A stretch of 6,617 nucleotides of DNA, from positions 1 through 6,617 of the forward strand of contig CAAGHW010000043.1 in the NCBI GenBank assembly GCA_900769765.1. The letters run 5' to 3'. The position numbers and the translations under genes are program-made. Numbering within the stretch: the first letter of the stretch is position 1; every line of letters begins with the position of its first letter. This DNA comes from Bacteroidaceae bacterium (GTDB lineage: Bacteria > Bacteroidota > Bacteroidia > Bacteroidales > Bacteroidaceae). Below the pieces are notes generated by a model that searched no databases, had not been told where the DNA came from, and was given only the letters and a program-made list of their open reading frames with translations. Below, piece by piece: positions 1 to 5,990 of this stretch.

Positions 1-5
1 GCAAA

Positions 6-194
6 TCGACAGCACGAGCAGCAGTTAGTCGCAGGAAGCACGGTGTTAGTCGTGCCCTGCGGGATGCGAACAGCGAGTGGTGTCAAATACATTCGACAAC
101 ACGAGCAGCGATAGGTCACGCGTAGTGCAGGCGTAGTTTGCACCGCGTGGGTCGCGAACAGCGAGTGGTGTCAATAACGATTAACGATTAACGA
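6..194 (+). repeat. left-edge repeat cassette (modules B-A-B-A)
   Basis: This gene-free stretch consists of two alternating modules. Module B (core TCGACAACACGAGCAGC) occurs at 6-35 and 93-120. Module A (core GAACAGCGAGTGGTGTC) occurs at 66-86 and 153-171. The second A runs into a short tandem of TTAACGA-like units ending at 194. The same B and A modules recur in opposite orientation at 6526-6556 and 6457-6498. The 42-bp block 153-194 matches the reverse complement of 6457-6498 with about five differences. Inside the cassette, CACGCG at 117-122 can pair with CGCGTG at 144-149, and the outer GACAACAC (95-102) nearly pairs with GTGGTGTC (164-171), so 95-171 can fold as an imperfect palindrome. 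Further partial A copies lie at 1464-1480 and 1856-1872. Function is unknown; a dispersed non-autonomous intergenic repeat is the likely nature. Confidence 0.7.
30..61. repeat. bulged GC-rich hairpin
   Basis: CGCAGG at 30-35 pairs with CCTGCG at 56-61, and GCACG at 38-42 pairs with CGTGC at 51-55. A two-base AA bulge separates the two helices and the loop is 8 nt. No T-tract follows on either strand, so a terminator role is not supported. It sits between a B and an A module of the edge cassette and is probably part of that repeat family. Confidence 0.55.
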
Positions 195-197
195 ATT

Positions 198-220
198 GTA
201 GGGGCGGGGTCGGCCCGCCC
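198..220 (+). repeat. GTAG-hairpin unit 1
   Basis: The unit opens with GTAG (198-201), followed by arm GGGCGGG (202-208), loop GTCGG, and arm CCCGCCC (214-220). It is the reference copy of a hairpin family seen elsewhere in this window. It differs at one base from the reverse complement of 6498-6520. It lies about 90 bp upstream of the prmA start; no T-tract follows, so it is better explained as a repeat than as a terminator. Confidence 0.75.
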
Positions 221-311
221 AAATCGCGAACCACGAATAACTTTTCGCAAAAAAGTACGATATAAATAGACAACAAGAACAGAAATGTAAAAAACAAAAA
301 CTATATAAAAC

Positions 312-1160
312 ATGAACGATTACACAAAAATAGCATTTGCGGTGACACCCTGCGACGAGGTGGCAACCGACGTACTTGCAGCACTGCTTGCCGAGGTGGG
401 TTTTGAGAGTTTCGTACCCAACGATGAAGGCCTGGATGCATACGTGCCACACAGCCTCTACGACGAAGGTAACATCACAACTGTTATTGAAAACTTTCCG
501 CTCGACGGATATGCAATAACATACAACAGCGAGTTCATCGAGGGCGAGGACTGGAATGCCGAGTGGGAAAAGAACTATTTCCAGCCCATTGTTCTTGGCG
601 AAGAGTGCGTCATACACAGCACCTTCCACACCGATGTTCCCAAAGCACGATACGACATTCTCATCGACCCCAAGATGGCATTCGGCACAGGGTATCATCA
701 GACAACATGCCACATGCTACGCGCCATCCTCGCAAGCGACATGACAGGCAAGAGCGTTCTTGATATGGGTTGTGGCACTGCCCTACTCGCCATACTTGCA
801 CGCAAGCATGGAGCAACCGACGTAGTAGCCATCGACATCGACGAGTTCGCATACGAGAATGCTAAAGAGAACATCGTTCTCAACAACACCTCCGACATCG
901 AGGTGCGTCTGGGCGGAGCCGAGGCAATAAAAGAGAGTGACAGCTTTGACTTTGTCATAGCCAATATCAACCGCAATATTCTGCTTGCCGACATGAAGAA
1001 CTACGTGCGTTGCATGCACCCCGGCTCACAGATATTCATCAGCGGATTCTACACCGAGGATATGGATGTGCTTAAGGAAGAGGCAGCACAGCATGGTTTG
1101 CGTTACATCGATTACGCCGAGGACAACCGCTGGGCAATGATGAGATTTGTAAAAGAATAA
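312..1160 (+). CDS. prmA: ribosomal protein L11 methyltransferase (PrmA)
   Basis: A cytoplasmic SAM-dependent methyltransferase that trimethylates ribosomal protein L11 (known of the family). The 282-aa length is typical. The N-terminal ~95 residues form the L11-recognition region and include DWNAEWEKNYF at 80-90, the family's DWxxxW-type motif. AFGTG at 123-127 followed by HQTT is the PrmA signature before the Rossmann fold. VLDMGCGTALLAIL at 149-162 is SAM-binding motif I, AIDID at 173-177 is motif II, and NINRNIL at 218-224 corresponds to the catalytic NxxxNxL-type motif. ISGF at 243-246 is also conserved. The start at 312 is the first ATG of the conserved frame; its leader is A-rich with no Shine-Dalgarno, as usual in Bacteroidetes. 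The gene is monocistronic in this window, preceded by repeats and closed by a strong terminator. TAACTTTT at 238-245 is a poor match to a -7 box, so no promoter is called. The Tyr and Gln in GTGYHQTT are mild variants of the usual motif. Confidence 0.95.
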   Translation: MNDYTKIAFAVTPCDEVATDVLAALLAEVGFESFVPNDEGLDAYVPHSLYDEGNITTVIENFPLDGYAITYNSEFIEGEDWNAEWEKNYFQPIVLGEECVIHSTFHTDVPKARYDILIDPKMAFGTGYHQTTCHMLRAILASDMTGKSVLDMGCGTALLAILARKHGATDVVAIDIDEFAYENAKENIVLNNTSDIEVRLGGAEAIKESDSFDFVIANINRNILLADMKNYVRCMHPGSQIFISGFYTEDMDVLKEEAAQHGLRYIDYAEDNRWAMMRFVKE

Positions 1161-1170
1161 TACTGAAGAG

Positions 1171-1202
1171 ATTTTGGCAAACACTTGTTTGCCAAAATTT
1201 TT
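1171..1202 (+). terminator. intrinsic terminator of prmA
   Basis: A perfect 12-bp stem, ATTTTGGCAAAC (1171-1182) with GTTTGCCAAAAT (1187-1198), closes a 4-nt ACTT loop. It is followed by TTTT and starts 11 bp after the prmA stop. The A-run on the left arm makes it partly usable in the other direction, but no gene reads into it from the right. Confidence 0.9.
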
Positions 1203-1304
1203 AAATATCGAGGCGGACTGATCTTATGTTATTGTCCATCTAAGAAGGACAGTTGTTTTTATTTTACAGCAGTGCTTCGCCTTAACACTTCGGATTTATG
1301 TTCT

Positions 1305-1348
1305 AATTCAAAGCCTTAAGGGTAAATACTACGGTGGAATACAAGGGC
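1305..1348 (+). repeat. 44-bp direct repeat, copy 1
   Basis: It begins AATTCAAAG and ends GGTGGAATACAAGGGC. It matches 1731-1774 in the same orientation with five differences. The two copies bracket the structured element at 1464-1703. The 3' end overlaps the first bases of the hairpin at 1345-1367. Confidence 0.85.
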
Positions 1349-1367
1349 AGGCCGACCCTGCCCCTAC
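1345..1367 (-). repeat. GTAG-hairpin unit, compensated arms
   Basis: On the minus strand it reads GTAG, then arm GGGCAGG, a 5-nt loop and arm CCTGCCC. Relative to units 198-220 and 6498-6520 (GGGCGGG/CCCGCCC), one base has changed in each arm and pairing is preserved. This is direct evidence that the stem, not only the sequence, is maintained. Confidence 0.75.
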
Positions 1368-1389
1368 GGTACGCGTGTATTTTTTATTT

Positions 1390-1415
1390 GGGTAGACACA
1401 CCGGCCTACCCCTAC
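1390..1415 (-). repeat. GTAG-hairpin unit, GGGTAG arms
   Basis: The arms GGGTAG (1390-1395) and CTACCC (1406-1411) enclose a 10-nt loop and are followed by CTAC (the family's GTAG on the other strand). It is a third arm variant, again fully paired, 22 bp from the previous unit and in the same orientation. Confidence 0.65.
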
Positions 1416-1463
1416 ATTCTCGTGAACAAGTGTAATTTCAAAAATAAAACCGGCATGGTGTTG

Positions 1464-1703
1464 AGCAACAGCGAGTGTCAGTTCCAATAGAGGAATTAGA
1501 ACAAAAGTGTCTGAGCGTGTGCGCCATGCGATGTTGGTAGTGCGTGAAGCGAGTTCTTTTGTTCCCGAGATTGGAACGACAGACACGAGCGACGAGTAAA
1601 AGGCGGATGAGTGATGTTACATGGTAACTCACGAGCAAGAGCCTTGAACGACTTGCGAAACTTGTGCCGGAGGTTTTTGCAACTTTTTGACTACAAAAAG
1701 TTG
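1464..1703 (+). repeat. ~240-bp structured intergenic element (three hairpins), function unknown
   Basis: Three successive stem-loops are visible. The first is long: GTTCCAAT (1481-1488) pairs with ATTGGAAC (1570-1577), and inside it GAACAAAAG (1499-1507) pairs with CTTTTGTTC (1556-1564), with a possible outer GTGTC/GACAC extension. The second is at 1611-1632: GTGA and GTTAC pair with GTAAC and TCAC around an ATG loop with one bulged T. The third is perfect: CAACTTTTTG (1680-1689) with CAAAAAGTTG (1694-1703), loop ACTA. The 5' end carries the AACAGCGAGTGTC module seen at the window edges. It could be a structured RNA, a non-autonomous mobile repeat or a degenerate mobile-element fragment. A 121-codon minus-strand frame crosses it, but without coding evidence. 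Confidence 0.5.
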
Positions 1704-1730
1704 AGAGAGAAAGACTTGAAAAAGAACACA

Positions 1731-1774
1731 AATTCAAAGTGTTAAGGGTAAGAACTGCGGTGGAATACAAGGGC
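1731..1774 (+). repeat. 44-bp direct repeat, copy 2
   Basis: Second copy of the repeat at 1305-1348, 426 bp away and in the same orientation, with five mismatches. It abuts the long inverted repeat that starts at 1776. Its 5' part (AAGTGTTAAGG, 1738-1748) also occurs inverted at 1280-1290. Confidence 0.85.
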
Positions 1775-1775
1775 T

Positions 1776-1850
1776 GACACGCTGGTCTGTACCTACGGTT
1801 CAACCCCCTCCGGCGTTCCGCCTCGTCCCCCGGCCTTAGGGGGACAATAT
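1776..1850 (+). repeat. long inverted repeat, left copy
   Basis: Positions 1776-1828 equal the reverse complement of 6391-6443 with a single mismatch in 53 bp. The remaining 22 bp differ in sequence but keep a hairpin: GTCCCCC (1825-1831) with GGGGGAC (1839-1845), then ACAATAT. A smaller hairpin GGCG-TTC-CGCC lies at 1812-1822. The unit contains a GTAG-hairpin on the minus strand (1774-1796) whose second arm has decayed. With its partner it flanks the three minus-strand genes. Confidence 0.85.
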
Positions 1851-1962
1851 ATTTCGCGAATAGCGAGTGTTGTTGCTGTCAGATGTTCTTCTTTCTCGCC
1901 ATTTTATAAGTGATAATATCTTTTTCATAGCTTGCAATTATACTATTTCAGATATTAAATAT

Positions 1963-2000
1963 ACAACAAGTGCGGGAAACATATTTCCCGCACTTGTTGT
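1963..2000 (-). terminator. terminator of the GEVED gene
   Basis: A perfect 17-bp stem (1963-1979 with 1984-2000) encloses a 4-nt loop, 34 bp downstream of the minus-strand stop at 2035. On the minus strand it is followed by TATATTTAATAT, an imperfect U-rich tail; on the plus strand the following sequence is not T-rich. A strong 3'-end hairpin for the 653-aa gene is the best reading; a transcript-stabilising hairpin is possible. Confidence 0.75.
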
Positions 2001-2034
2001 AAAACTATTGACTTTTAGTCCATCAGTGGTTTAT

Positions 2035-3996
2035 TTACTCTACATAAACTTTCTTGTTACCAATGATATATATGCCTTTAGGAAGGCCTTGTAGACTGTT
2101 CACGCGGCGACCATCAATGGTATAGACAGGTAAATCTGTTGTAGTTGTAGTTTCTACAACGTCAATTCCTGTTGTATCGCCTACAACGAGGATGGCATCA
2201 ACGATAAAACCACCATTGGCAATGATACCATTGCTACCGGTTGGGGTACCGTCAGCTGCGAGCTGTCCGCCCGGGTCTACGCTATTCCAGTCAACCTTGA
2301 AGCGAATACGGTAGGTACCCGATTCTGCCGGTGCCAGGAATGAAGGACAAACCATAGTATTGCGGCGATCGCCGGTAAGATATGAGCCTGCAGAATTATA
2401 ACCGCTTGCATCATTGTTGAAATTTCCCGAATAGAAACTGAAACTCTTTACCTCGGTATTGCTCTGGTCGGTGCGGCCTTCTGCAAACGAGAATTGCTTG
2501 TCGTTGTTTTCATCAATGAACACATAACCATGCATCCATGTACCGGTATATGAAAGTTCTGCTGTCAAACTCTCACCAGGCTGACACTTTAAGTAGTTGC
2601 TTTCCTTTGTTGTCAAATCATTGTAGACTTTACTACCTGTTACGTTCAGGGTCTGTTTTTCACCACCACCTGCTGACAATGACACTGCATTGAGTTTACG
2701 GTCGGCGCGGGTCGCAGTGGTATTCTTCGGGAAGTTGACAGGATAAGTGCCGTCATCCTCAACTTCGATTTCACCCTCCACTGTAGCAAATACGGCAACG
2801 AGGTCTTTGTTTTCAGACATTACCACTGTGTATTCAGGCTTGTAAGAAACGATGGTTCGGCCCTTGCGCCATCCGTGGAAGAAGAAACCTTCTTTCACCG
2901 CTGCCACGACAGTAAGTTCTGTGCCCGGCTCAACATCCAACGTGTTTTCTGTTGCATCCTTGATGCTGACCGTACCACGTTCGGCAACATTGGCTGAAAC
3001 TTTCAATGTGCGGTGTGTCTGAGCTGCACCAAATTCAAACGGCAAATCATACATTGTTCCATAGAACTCGGCGTTGGCCGACTCACCACCACTCTGGTCT
3101 ACGCGGATGCGGAAACGGCCATTGGTTGCATTGCCGGCAGGCACGGTAAACTCTGCTTCAATCAATTCGCCCAAAGTCGGTTTAACGCTTTGCTCAAAAG
3201 CACCGTCACCGTCAAAGTCGGCCCATACTGTCACTGTCAAACCGACCTCGTTTGCACCAATCAACTTTGCAGCCAACTTCACATTACCTCCGTGCATCAA
3301 CTTTGCACGTTCTTTTGTATATAGTGTGTAGCGTCCGGTAGTAGCCGGTTTGTAGTGCAATTCAGACAATACACCCTCGCCTGTGATATCCACTTGAGTC
3401 AAGCGAGTCTTTGCCGAATATGTTCCACAAGGCATTCTGTAAGCAGCGATAGAAGGGCAAACATCGGGTGTTTCATCGGCAGGAGGCTCCGGAGCTGTTG
3501 TATTATAACTTGTCTCCTTGATTTCCCAATACGAATTACCACGACCTGTCTTCACATAGTAAGCCACGACACCGGTAGCACCTTTGTTGAGACCGAGTGT
3601 TACATCTTCGTTGTAGTTGATTGTACCCTGGTCATTGGAAGCCAGGAAATATGTAGTACCGCTACCAGTTGTACCTGCACCGGTGCTCACATAATATTCC
3701 ACAGGGGCGTTACCCAAACTTACATTTGTGCTCAATGTAATATTAGACGACTGGAGATAGGTTTCTGTCGCTACGTTTTTGATATAATAGCAGTTGTCCT
3801 TGCCTGTCGGGATAAATTGCCACACGTATATGCCATTGTCCGCATTGAGTGCACCGGTCTGCATTACTCCGTCTGCTGCGTAGATATACGAGCCCGATTC
3901 ACCATTGCGATTGATTGTGTAATATTTGTCTTGCTCAAAGGCCCAACCTTGTAAAACAGCGACCAAAGACAAGAATAGGATGAATATCTTTTTCAT
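2035..3996 (-). CDS. secreted multidomain protein: ricin-like, GEVED, InlB B-repeat, C-terminal sorting-like tail
   Basis: A 653-aa probable surface or secreted protein; the ligand is unknown. Residues 1-19 are a signal peptide (MKK, hydrophobic core, cleavage near WA-FE). Residues ~22-162 resemble a beta-trefoil/ricin-like region with paired YYxI and W-x-I/F motifs (WQF at 59-61, YWEI at 156-159). A Pro/Glu linker at ~167-180 follows. Residues ~235-322 fit a GEVED domain with VWADFDGDGAFE at 257-268. Residues ~329-403 match a divergent InlB B-repeat (PGTELTVVAA, GFFFHGWRKG, YTVVMSENKDLVAVF). Residues ~417-605 form a second GEVED-like unit with HGYVFIDENNDKQFSF at 489-504. A Thr-rich linker leads to the tail VYTIDGRR...KGIYIIGNKKVYVE (624-653), which resembles type IX (Por) sorting tails common in Bacteroidales. 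No catalytic motif is visible. The start follows an A-rich leader. It lies 96 bp after the sulfatase, codirectional, so cotranscription is plausible. Domain limits are by eye. Confidence 0.85.
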   Translation of the reverse strand: MKKIFILFLSLVAVLQGWAFEQDKYYTINRNGESGSYIYAADGVMQTGALNADNGIYVWQFIPTGKDNCYYIKNVATETYLQSSNITLSTNVSLGNAPVEYYVSTGAGTTGSGTTYFLASNDQGTINYNEDVTLGLNKGATGVVAYYVKTGRGNSYWEIKETSYNTTAPEPPADETPDVCPSIAAYRMPCGTYSAKTRLTQVDITGEGVLSELHYKPATTGRYTLYTKERAKLMHGGNVKLAAKLIGANEVGLTVTVWADFDGDGAFEQSVKPTLGELIEAEFTVPAGNATNGRFRIRVDQSGGESANAEFYGTMYDLPFEFGAAQTHRTLKVSANVAERGTVSIKDATENTLDVEPGTELTVVAAVKEGFFFHGWRKGRTIVSYKPEYTVVMSENKDLVAVFATVEGEIEVEDDGTYPVNFPKNTTATRADRKLNAVSLSAGGGEKQTLNVTGSKVYNDLTTKESNYLKCQPGESLTAELSYTGTWMHGYVFIDENNDKQFSFAEGRTDQSNTEVKSFSFYSGNFNNDASGYNSAGSYLTGDRRNTMVCPSFLAPAESGTYRIRFKVDWNSVDPGGQLAADGTPTGSNGIIANGGFIVDAILVVGDTTGIDVVETTTTTDLPVYTIDGRRVNSLQGLPKGIYIIGNKKVYVE

Positions 3997-4044
3997 ATGG
4001 ATTTCTTTATTTTAAAGTGATGTGGAAAATAAGGAATTGCCAAA

Positions 4045-4081
4045 GAACACACTGCATCCGAGGTGTTCGGCCTGTTCCTAC
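4045..4081 (-). repeat. possible degenerate GTAG-hairpin unit between sulfatase and GEVED gene
   Basis: On the minus strand, GTAGGAACAGGCCG (4081-4068) resembles the opening of the GTAG family, but the expected second arm is not paired. A weak stem GAACAC (minus, 4068-4063) with GTGTTC (4050-4045) and TTT after it could instead be a poor terminator. Either reading is weak, and read-through from the sulfatase into the GEVED gene is likely. Confidence 0.3.
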
Positions 4082-4092
4082 GATTCATTACA

Positions 4093-5703
4093 TTATCTCT
4101 TTGTAGATTCTCCAGGCATAGTCACTTTGAACAAATCGCTGGTTATGTGCTCCTGGTTGATGATTTGTACCATCTTCTGAACCACGTCAGGATTTTCTGC
4201 TGCAACGTCAGTATCTTCGTGCACGTCAACAGTGAGATCGTACAACAATGTCGCACCATCCTTCACCACCAACTTCCAGTCGCCCATACGCAACGCCATC
4301 ATATTAGTTTCGTGGAACTCCCAGTAGAGGAATTCATGCTTTTCCTGTTCAGCATCATTACCACGAAGGGTGTTATTGAACGAGATACCATCCCAATACT
4401 GTGTGGCTGTGCTCGCCTTACGACTATAAGCATCGCCGTTGAGTCCTGCATAATCAAGGAGTGTAGGCATAAGGTCATAGAATGCCAACTGGTGGTCGTT
4501 CACTGTACCTGCAGGAACTCCAGGACCTTTGACAATGAATGGCACGCGGATACCACCTTCGTGTGTAGAACGCTTGGTACCACGTAACAGACCGTCGCGG
4601 TTGAACCAATCAGGGTCAGCTCCACCTTCTTCGTGAGGACCGTTATCTGATGTGAAGATTACGAGGGTATTGTCTGCAAGCCCCTTTTCTTCCAGTTTCT
4701 CGAAGATTTCACCTACCTGTGCATCGAGACGAGTAATCATGGCTGCAAACTGGGCATGACGGTTGCTATTCTTGTAATACCAAGATGAGAATGCACCTCC
4801 AAAACCACTATCGTCGCATTCAAACGCCTGGATATACTTTTGCAAAATACTATCATTTGGCTGCCACAACTCTGCGTGCGGGAGGGTATAGGTAAATATA
4901 CCAAGGAATGGCTTGCTAGCCTCCTGACGGTCTATCCAATCCAAAGCATATTGGTGAATGAGGTCGGCAGTATATTGCTCTCGATTTTCATAGTCTGCAT
5001 TTCCCGACGACACGTCGCGGTGCTGGATATTCTGCTTCAATGTATCTACCACAATATGCTTGTCGCCGTACTTCTCGGGGTCGTAACGATTCAAGAAGTT
5101 CGGATAGTATGTGTGTGCCTGGAATTGACAGATTGGACCATAGTAGCAGTCAATACCACGTTTGTTGGGCAATGAAGCAGAACTGCTGGTAGAAGAGGCA
5201 CTGGTAATGGTATTGCCATCAGCATCCACCTTATATGTATCGGGGTAGTTCATGTTGTAGTAACCACCGGCCCACTTTCCGAACATACCTGTGCGATAGC
5301 CTGCTTCCTTAAACAATTCAGGCACAATCTTATGTGTATTCTTATAAGGCTCCTGACCTATGATATGATAGTCGGGATTCGAACCGAACATATTTTCCCG
5401 ACGTGCACTTTGCCAATACTCGCGATTACCGCGTACGTGAACGTGGCCTGTATGTTGGCCTGTCATAAAACAAGCACGCGATGGTGCACTCACCGGGCTA
5501 CCGGCATAGGCTTGGGTAAATCGCATACCTTCGGCAGCCATTCTGTCCAAATTGGGTGTAGATATCAATTGCTGACCATAGCAACCCAAATCACCATATC
5601 CCATATCGTCGCACATTATATAAATAATATTAGGACGTTCTTGTGCTGCAGCCACGGCAGGCAGGATACCGGCGAAAAGCATTAATGCATTCTTCTTATT
5701 CAT
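4093..5703 (-). CDS. secreted S1-family sulfatase, Ser-type
   Basis: Hydrolyses a sulfate ester, most likely on a glycan, in the periplasm or at the surface. The protein is 536 aa from the ATG at 5703. Residues 1-20 are a clean signal peptide (MNKK, hydrophobic core, AVAAA before QERPNI). The active-site motif is SAPSRACFMTG at 72-82; S72 is the residue expected to become formylglycine, and because it is Ser rather than Cys, maturation should need a radical-SAM anSME, which is not in this window. Metal-ligand motifs are CDDMGYGD (31-38) and TSDNG (351-355); GHVHVRGN (86-93), GKW (142-144), PHAE (275-278) and GTKRSTHEGGIRVPFI (375-390) are conserved sulfatase segments. The C-terminal subdomain includes LRMGDWKLVV (471-480). 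The substrate cannot be fixed by eye. A frame 66 codons longer (to 5901) is rejected: it spans the terminator and promoter, and the signal peptide begins at 5703. A Ser-rich stretch (168-177) is an unusual insertion. Confidence 0.93.
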   Translation of the reverse strand: MNKKNALMLFAGILPAVAAAQERPNIIYIMCDDMGYGDLGCYGQQLISTPNLDRMAAEGMRFTQAYAGSPVSAPSRACFMTGQHTGHVHVRGNREYWQSARRENMFGSNPDYHIIGQEPYKNTHKIVPELFKEAGYRTGMFGKWAGGYYNMNYPDTYKVDADGNTITSASSTSSSASLPNKRGIDCYYGPICQFQAHTYYPNFLNRYDPEKYGDKHIVVDTLKQNIQHRDVSSGNADYENREQYTADLIHQYALDWIDRQEASKPFLGIFTYTLPHAELWQPNDSILQKYIQAFECDDSGFGGAFSSWYYKNSNRHAQFAAMITRLDAQVGEIFEKLEEKGLADNTLVIFTSDNGPHEEGGADPDWFNRDGLLRGTKRSTHEGGIRVPFIVKGPGVPAGTVNDHQLAFYDLMPTLLDYAGLNGDAYSRKASTATQYWDGISFNNTLRGNDAEQEKHEFLYWEFHETNMMALRMGDWKLVVKDGATLLYDLTVDVHEDTDVAAENPDVVQKMVQIINQEHITSDLFKVTMPGESTKR

Positions 5704-5733
5704 AATAACTATCGGTTTTGTAACTTTTATTTG

Positions 5734-5741
5734 CAAATATA
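5734..5741 (-). promoter_or_regulatory. Bacteroidetes-type -7 promoter element of the sulfatase gene
   Basis: On the minus strand this reads TATATTTG, a match to the TAnnTTTG -7 consensus of the Bacteroidetes primary sigma factor. It lies 30 bp upstream of the ATG at 5703, giving a short leader. No clear TTTG is seen at the expected -33 distance, where the DNA is AT-rich. It lies downstream of the terminator at 5784-5822, which fits independent transcription of the sulfatase. Confidence 0.5.
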
Positions 5742-5783
5742 ATAAACCAAATGTAAAAAATACGTTATATATGATTTTTTCCC

Positions 5784-5822
5784 AAAAAAAACGGAGCAGG
5801 ACTTTGGGAAGAACCTGCTCCG
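5784..5822 (-). terminator. intrinsic terminator upstream of the sulfatase promoter
   Basis: On the minus strand CGGAGCAGG (5822-5814) pairs perfectly with CCTGCTCCG (5800-5792) around a 13-nt loop, followed directly by eight T residues (5791-5784). It is the best terminator in the window by the stem-plus-U-tract criterion. It would end transcripts coming from the SemiSWEET gene and/or from the gene of which 5882-5944 is a remnant. It lies above the putative sulfatase promoter, so it is not obviously an attenuator. Confidence 0.85.
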
Positions 5823-5881
5823 CATAAAAATAACATAAGGCAATAATATAAAATGAGAAATTACTTTTTTGAGTAACTCTT

Positions 5882-5944
5882 TTATTCCCATTGGTCAGCA
5901 TCTGTCCACGGTGTGCGTACGAAATCCGGCCGCCCTTTGATGTG
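5882..5944 (-). pseudogene. possible 3' remnant of a truncated gene
   Basis: A 20-codon open stretch with no start ends RPDFVRTPWTDADQWE and a TAA at 5884-5882. It is preceded in frame by TGA (5947-5945). The sequence looks like a natural C-terminus and is followed 60 bp later by a canonical terminator that otherwise has no closely associated gene. Its upstream edge coincides with a GTAG-type repeat (5939-5963), suggesting the rest of the gene was lost by repeat insertion or deletion. The family is not recognised. Chance openness of 20 codons cannot be excluded. Confidence 0.35.
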
Positions 5945-5963
5945 TCAACGGTCTTGTCGCTAC
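5939..5963 (-). repeat. GTAG-family unit, second arm decayed
   Basis: On the minus strand it reads GTAG, CGACAAG, ACCG, then TTGACACATC. The opening and central CCG agree with other units, but the second arm does not pair as CTTGTCG would. It lies between the SemiSWEET stop and the coding remnant. A short CTTGT/ACAAG helix (minus 5968-5955) is an alternative fold. Confidence 0.4.
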
Positions 5964-5990
5964 AAGTGTGGGAACGTCCTTGTTTTTACC

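Larger units (their letters stand above)
1203..1962. other. gene-free repeat mosaic between prmA and the GEVED gene
   Basis: No reading frame here has a convincing start, composition or family resemblance. Open frames on the minus strand (121 codons at 1438-1803, 85 codons at 1329-1586) run through hairpins and repeat units, are Arg/Ser/Cys-rich, and look spurious. The stretch contains a 44-bp direct repeat (1305 and 1731), two GTAG-hairpins (1345 and 1390), a structured element (1464-1703) and a long inverted-repeat copy (1776-1850). ATATCGAGGCGGACTGAT at 1205-1222 matches the reverse complement of 6355-6371 apart from one inserted base. An inverted relic of the 44-bp repeat lies at 1280-1297. 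From about 1880 to 1962 the DNA is AT-rich and shows nothing recognisable. Confidence 0.7.

Noticed and set aside
1..220. CRISPR-like array from the recurring modules
   Set aside because: Only two copies of each module are present, spacing is irregular, no cas gene is seen, and the modules recur inverted elsewhere.
171..713. 180-codon minus-strand frame overlapping prmA
   Set aside because: It is antisense to well-conserved prmA codons and extends into the repeat cassette; Cys/Phe-rich translation with no domain.
1438..1803. 121-codon minus-strand open frame (and an 85-codon one at 1329-1586)
   Set aside because: Both cross hairpins and repeat copies, have Ser/Arg/Cys-rich composition and no recognisable domain. 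They are more likely a by-product of the repeats, although conservation should be tested.
3355..3954. 199-codon plus-strand frame opposite the GEVED gene, and similar plus-strand frames within 4063-5685
   Set aside because: They are antisense shadows of strongly supported genes with Cys/His/Ile-rich translations and no domains.
5704..5901. 66-codon N-terminal extension of the sulfatase frame
   Set aside because: It spans a canonical terminator and a -7 element, and a textbook signal peptide begins at the internal Met (5703).
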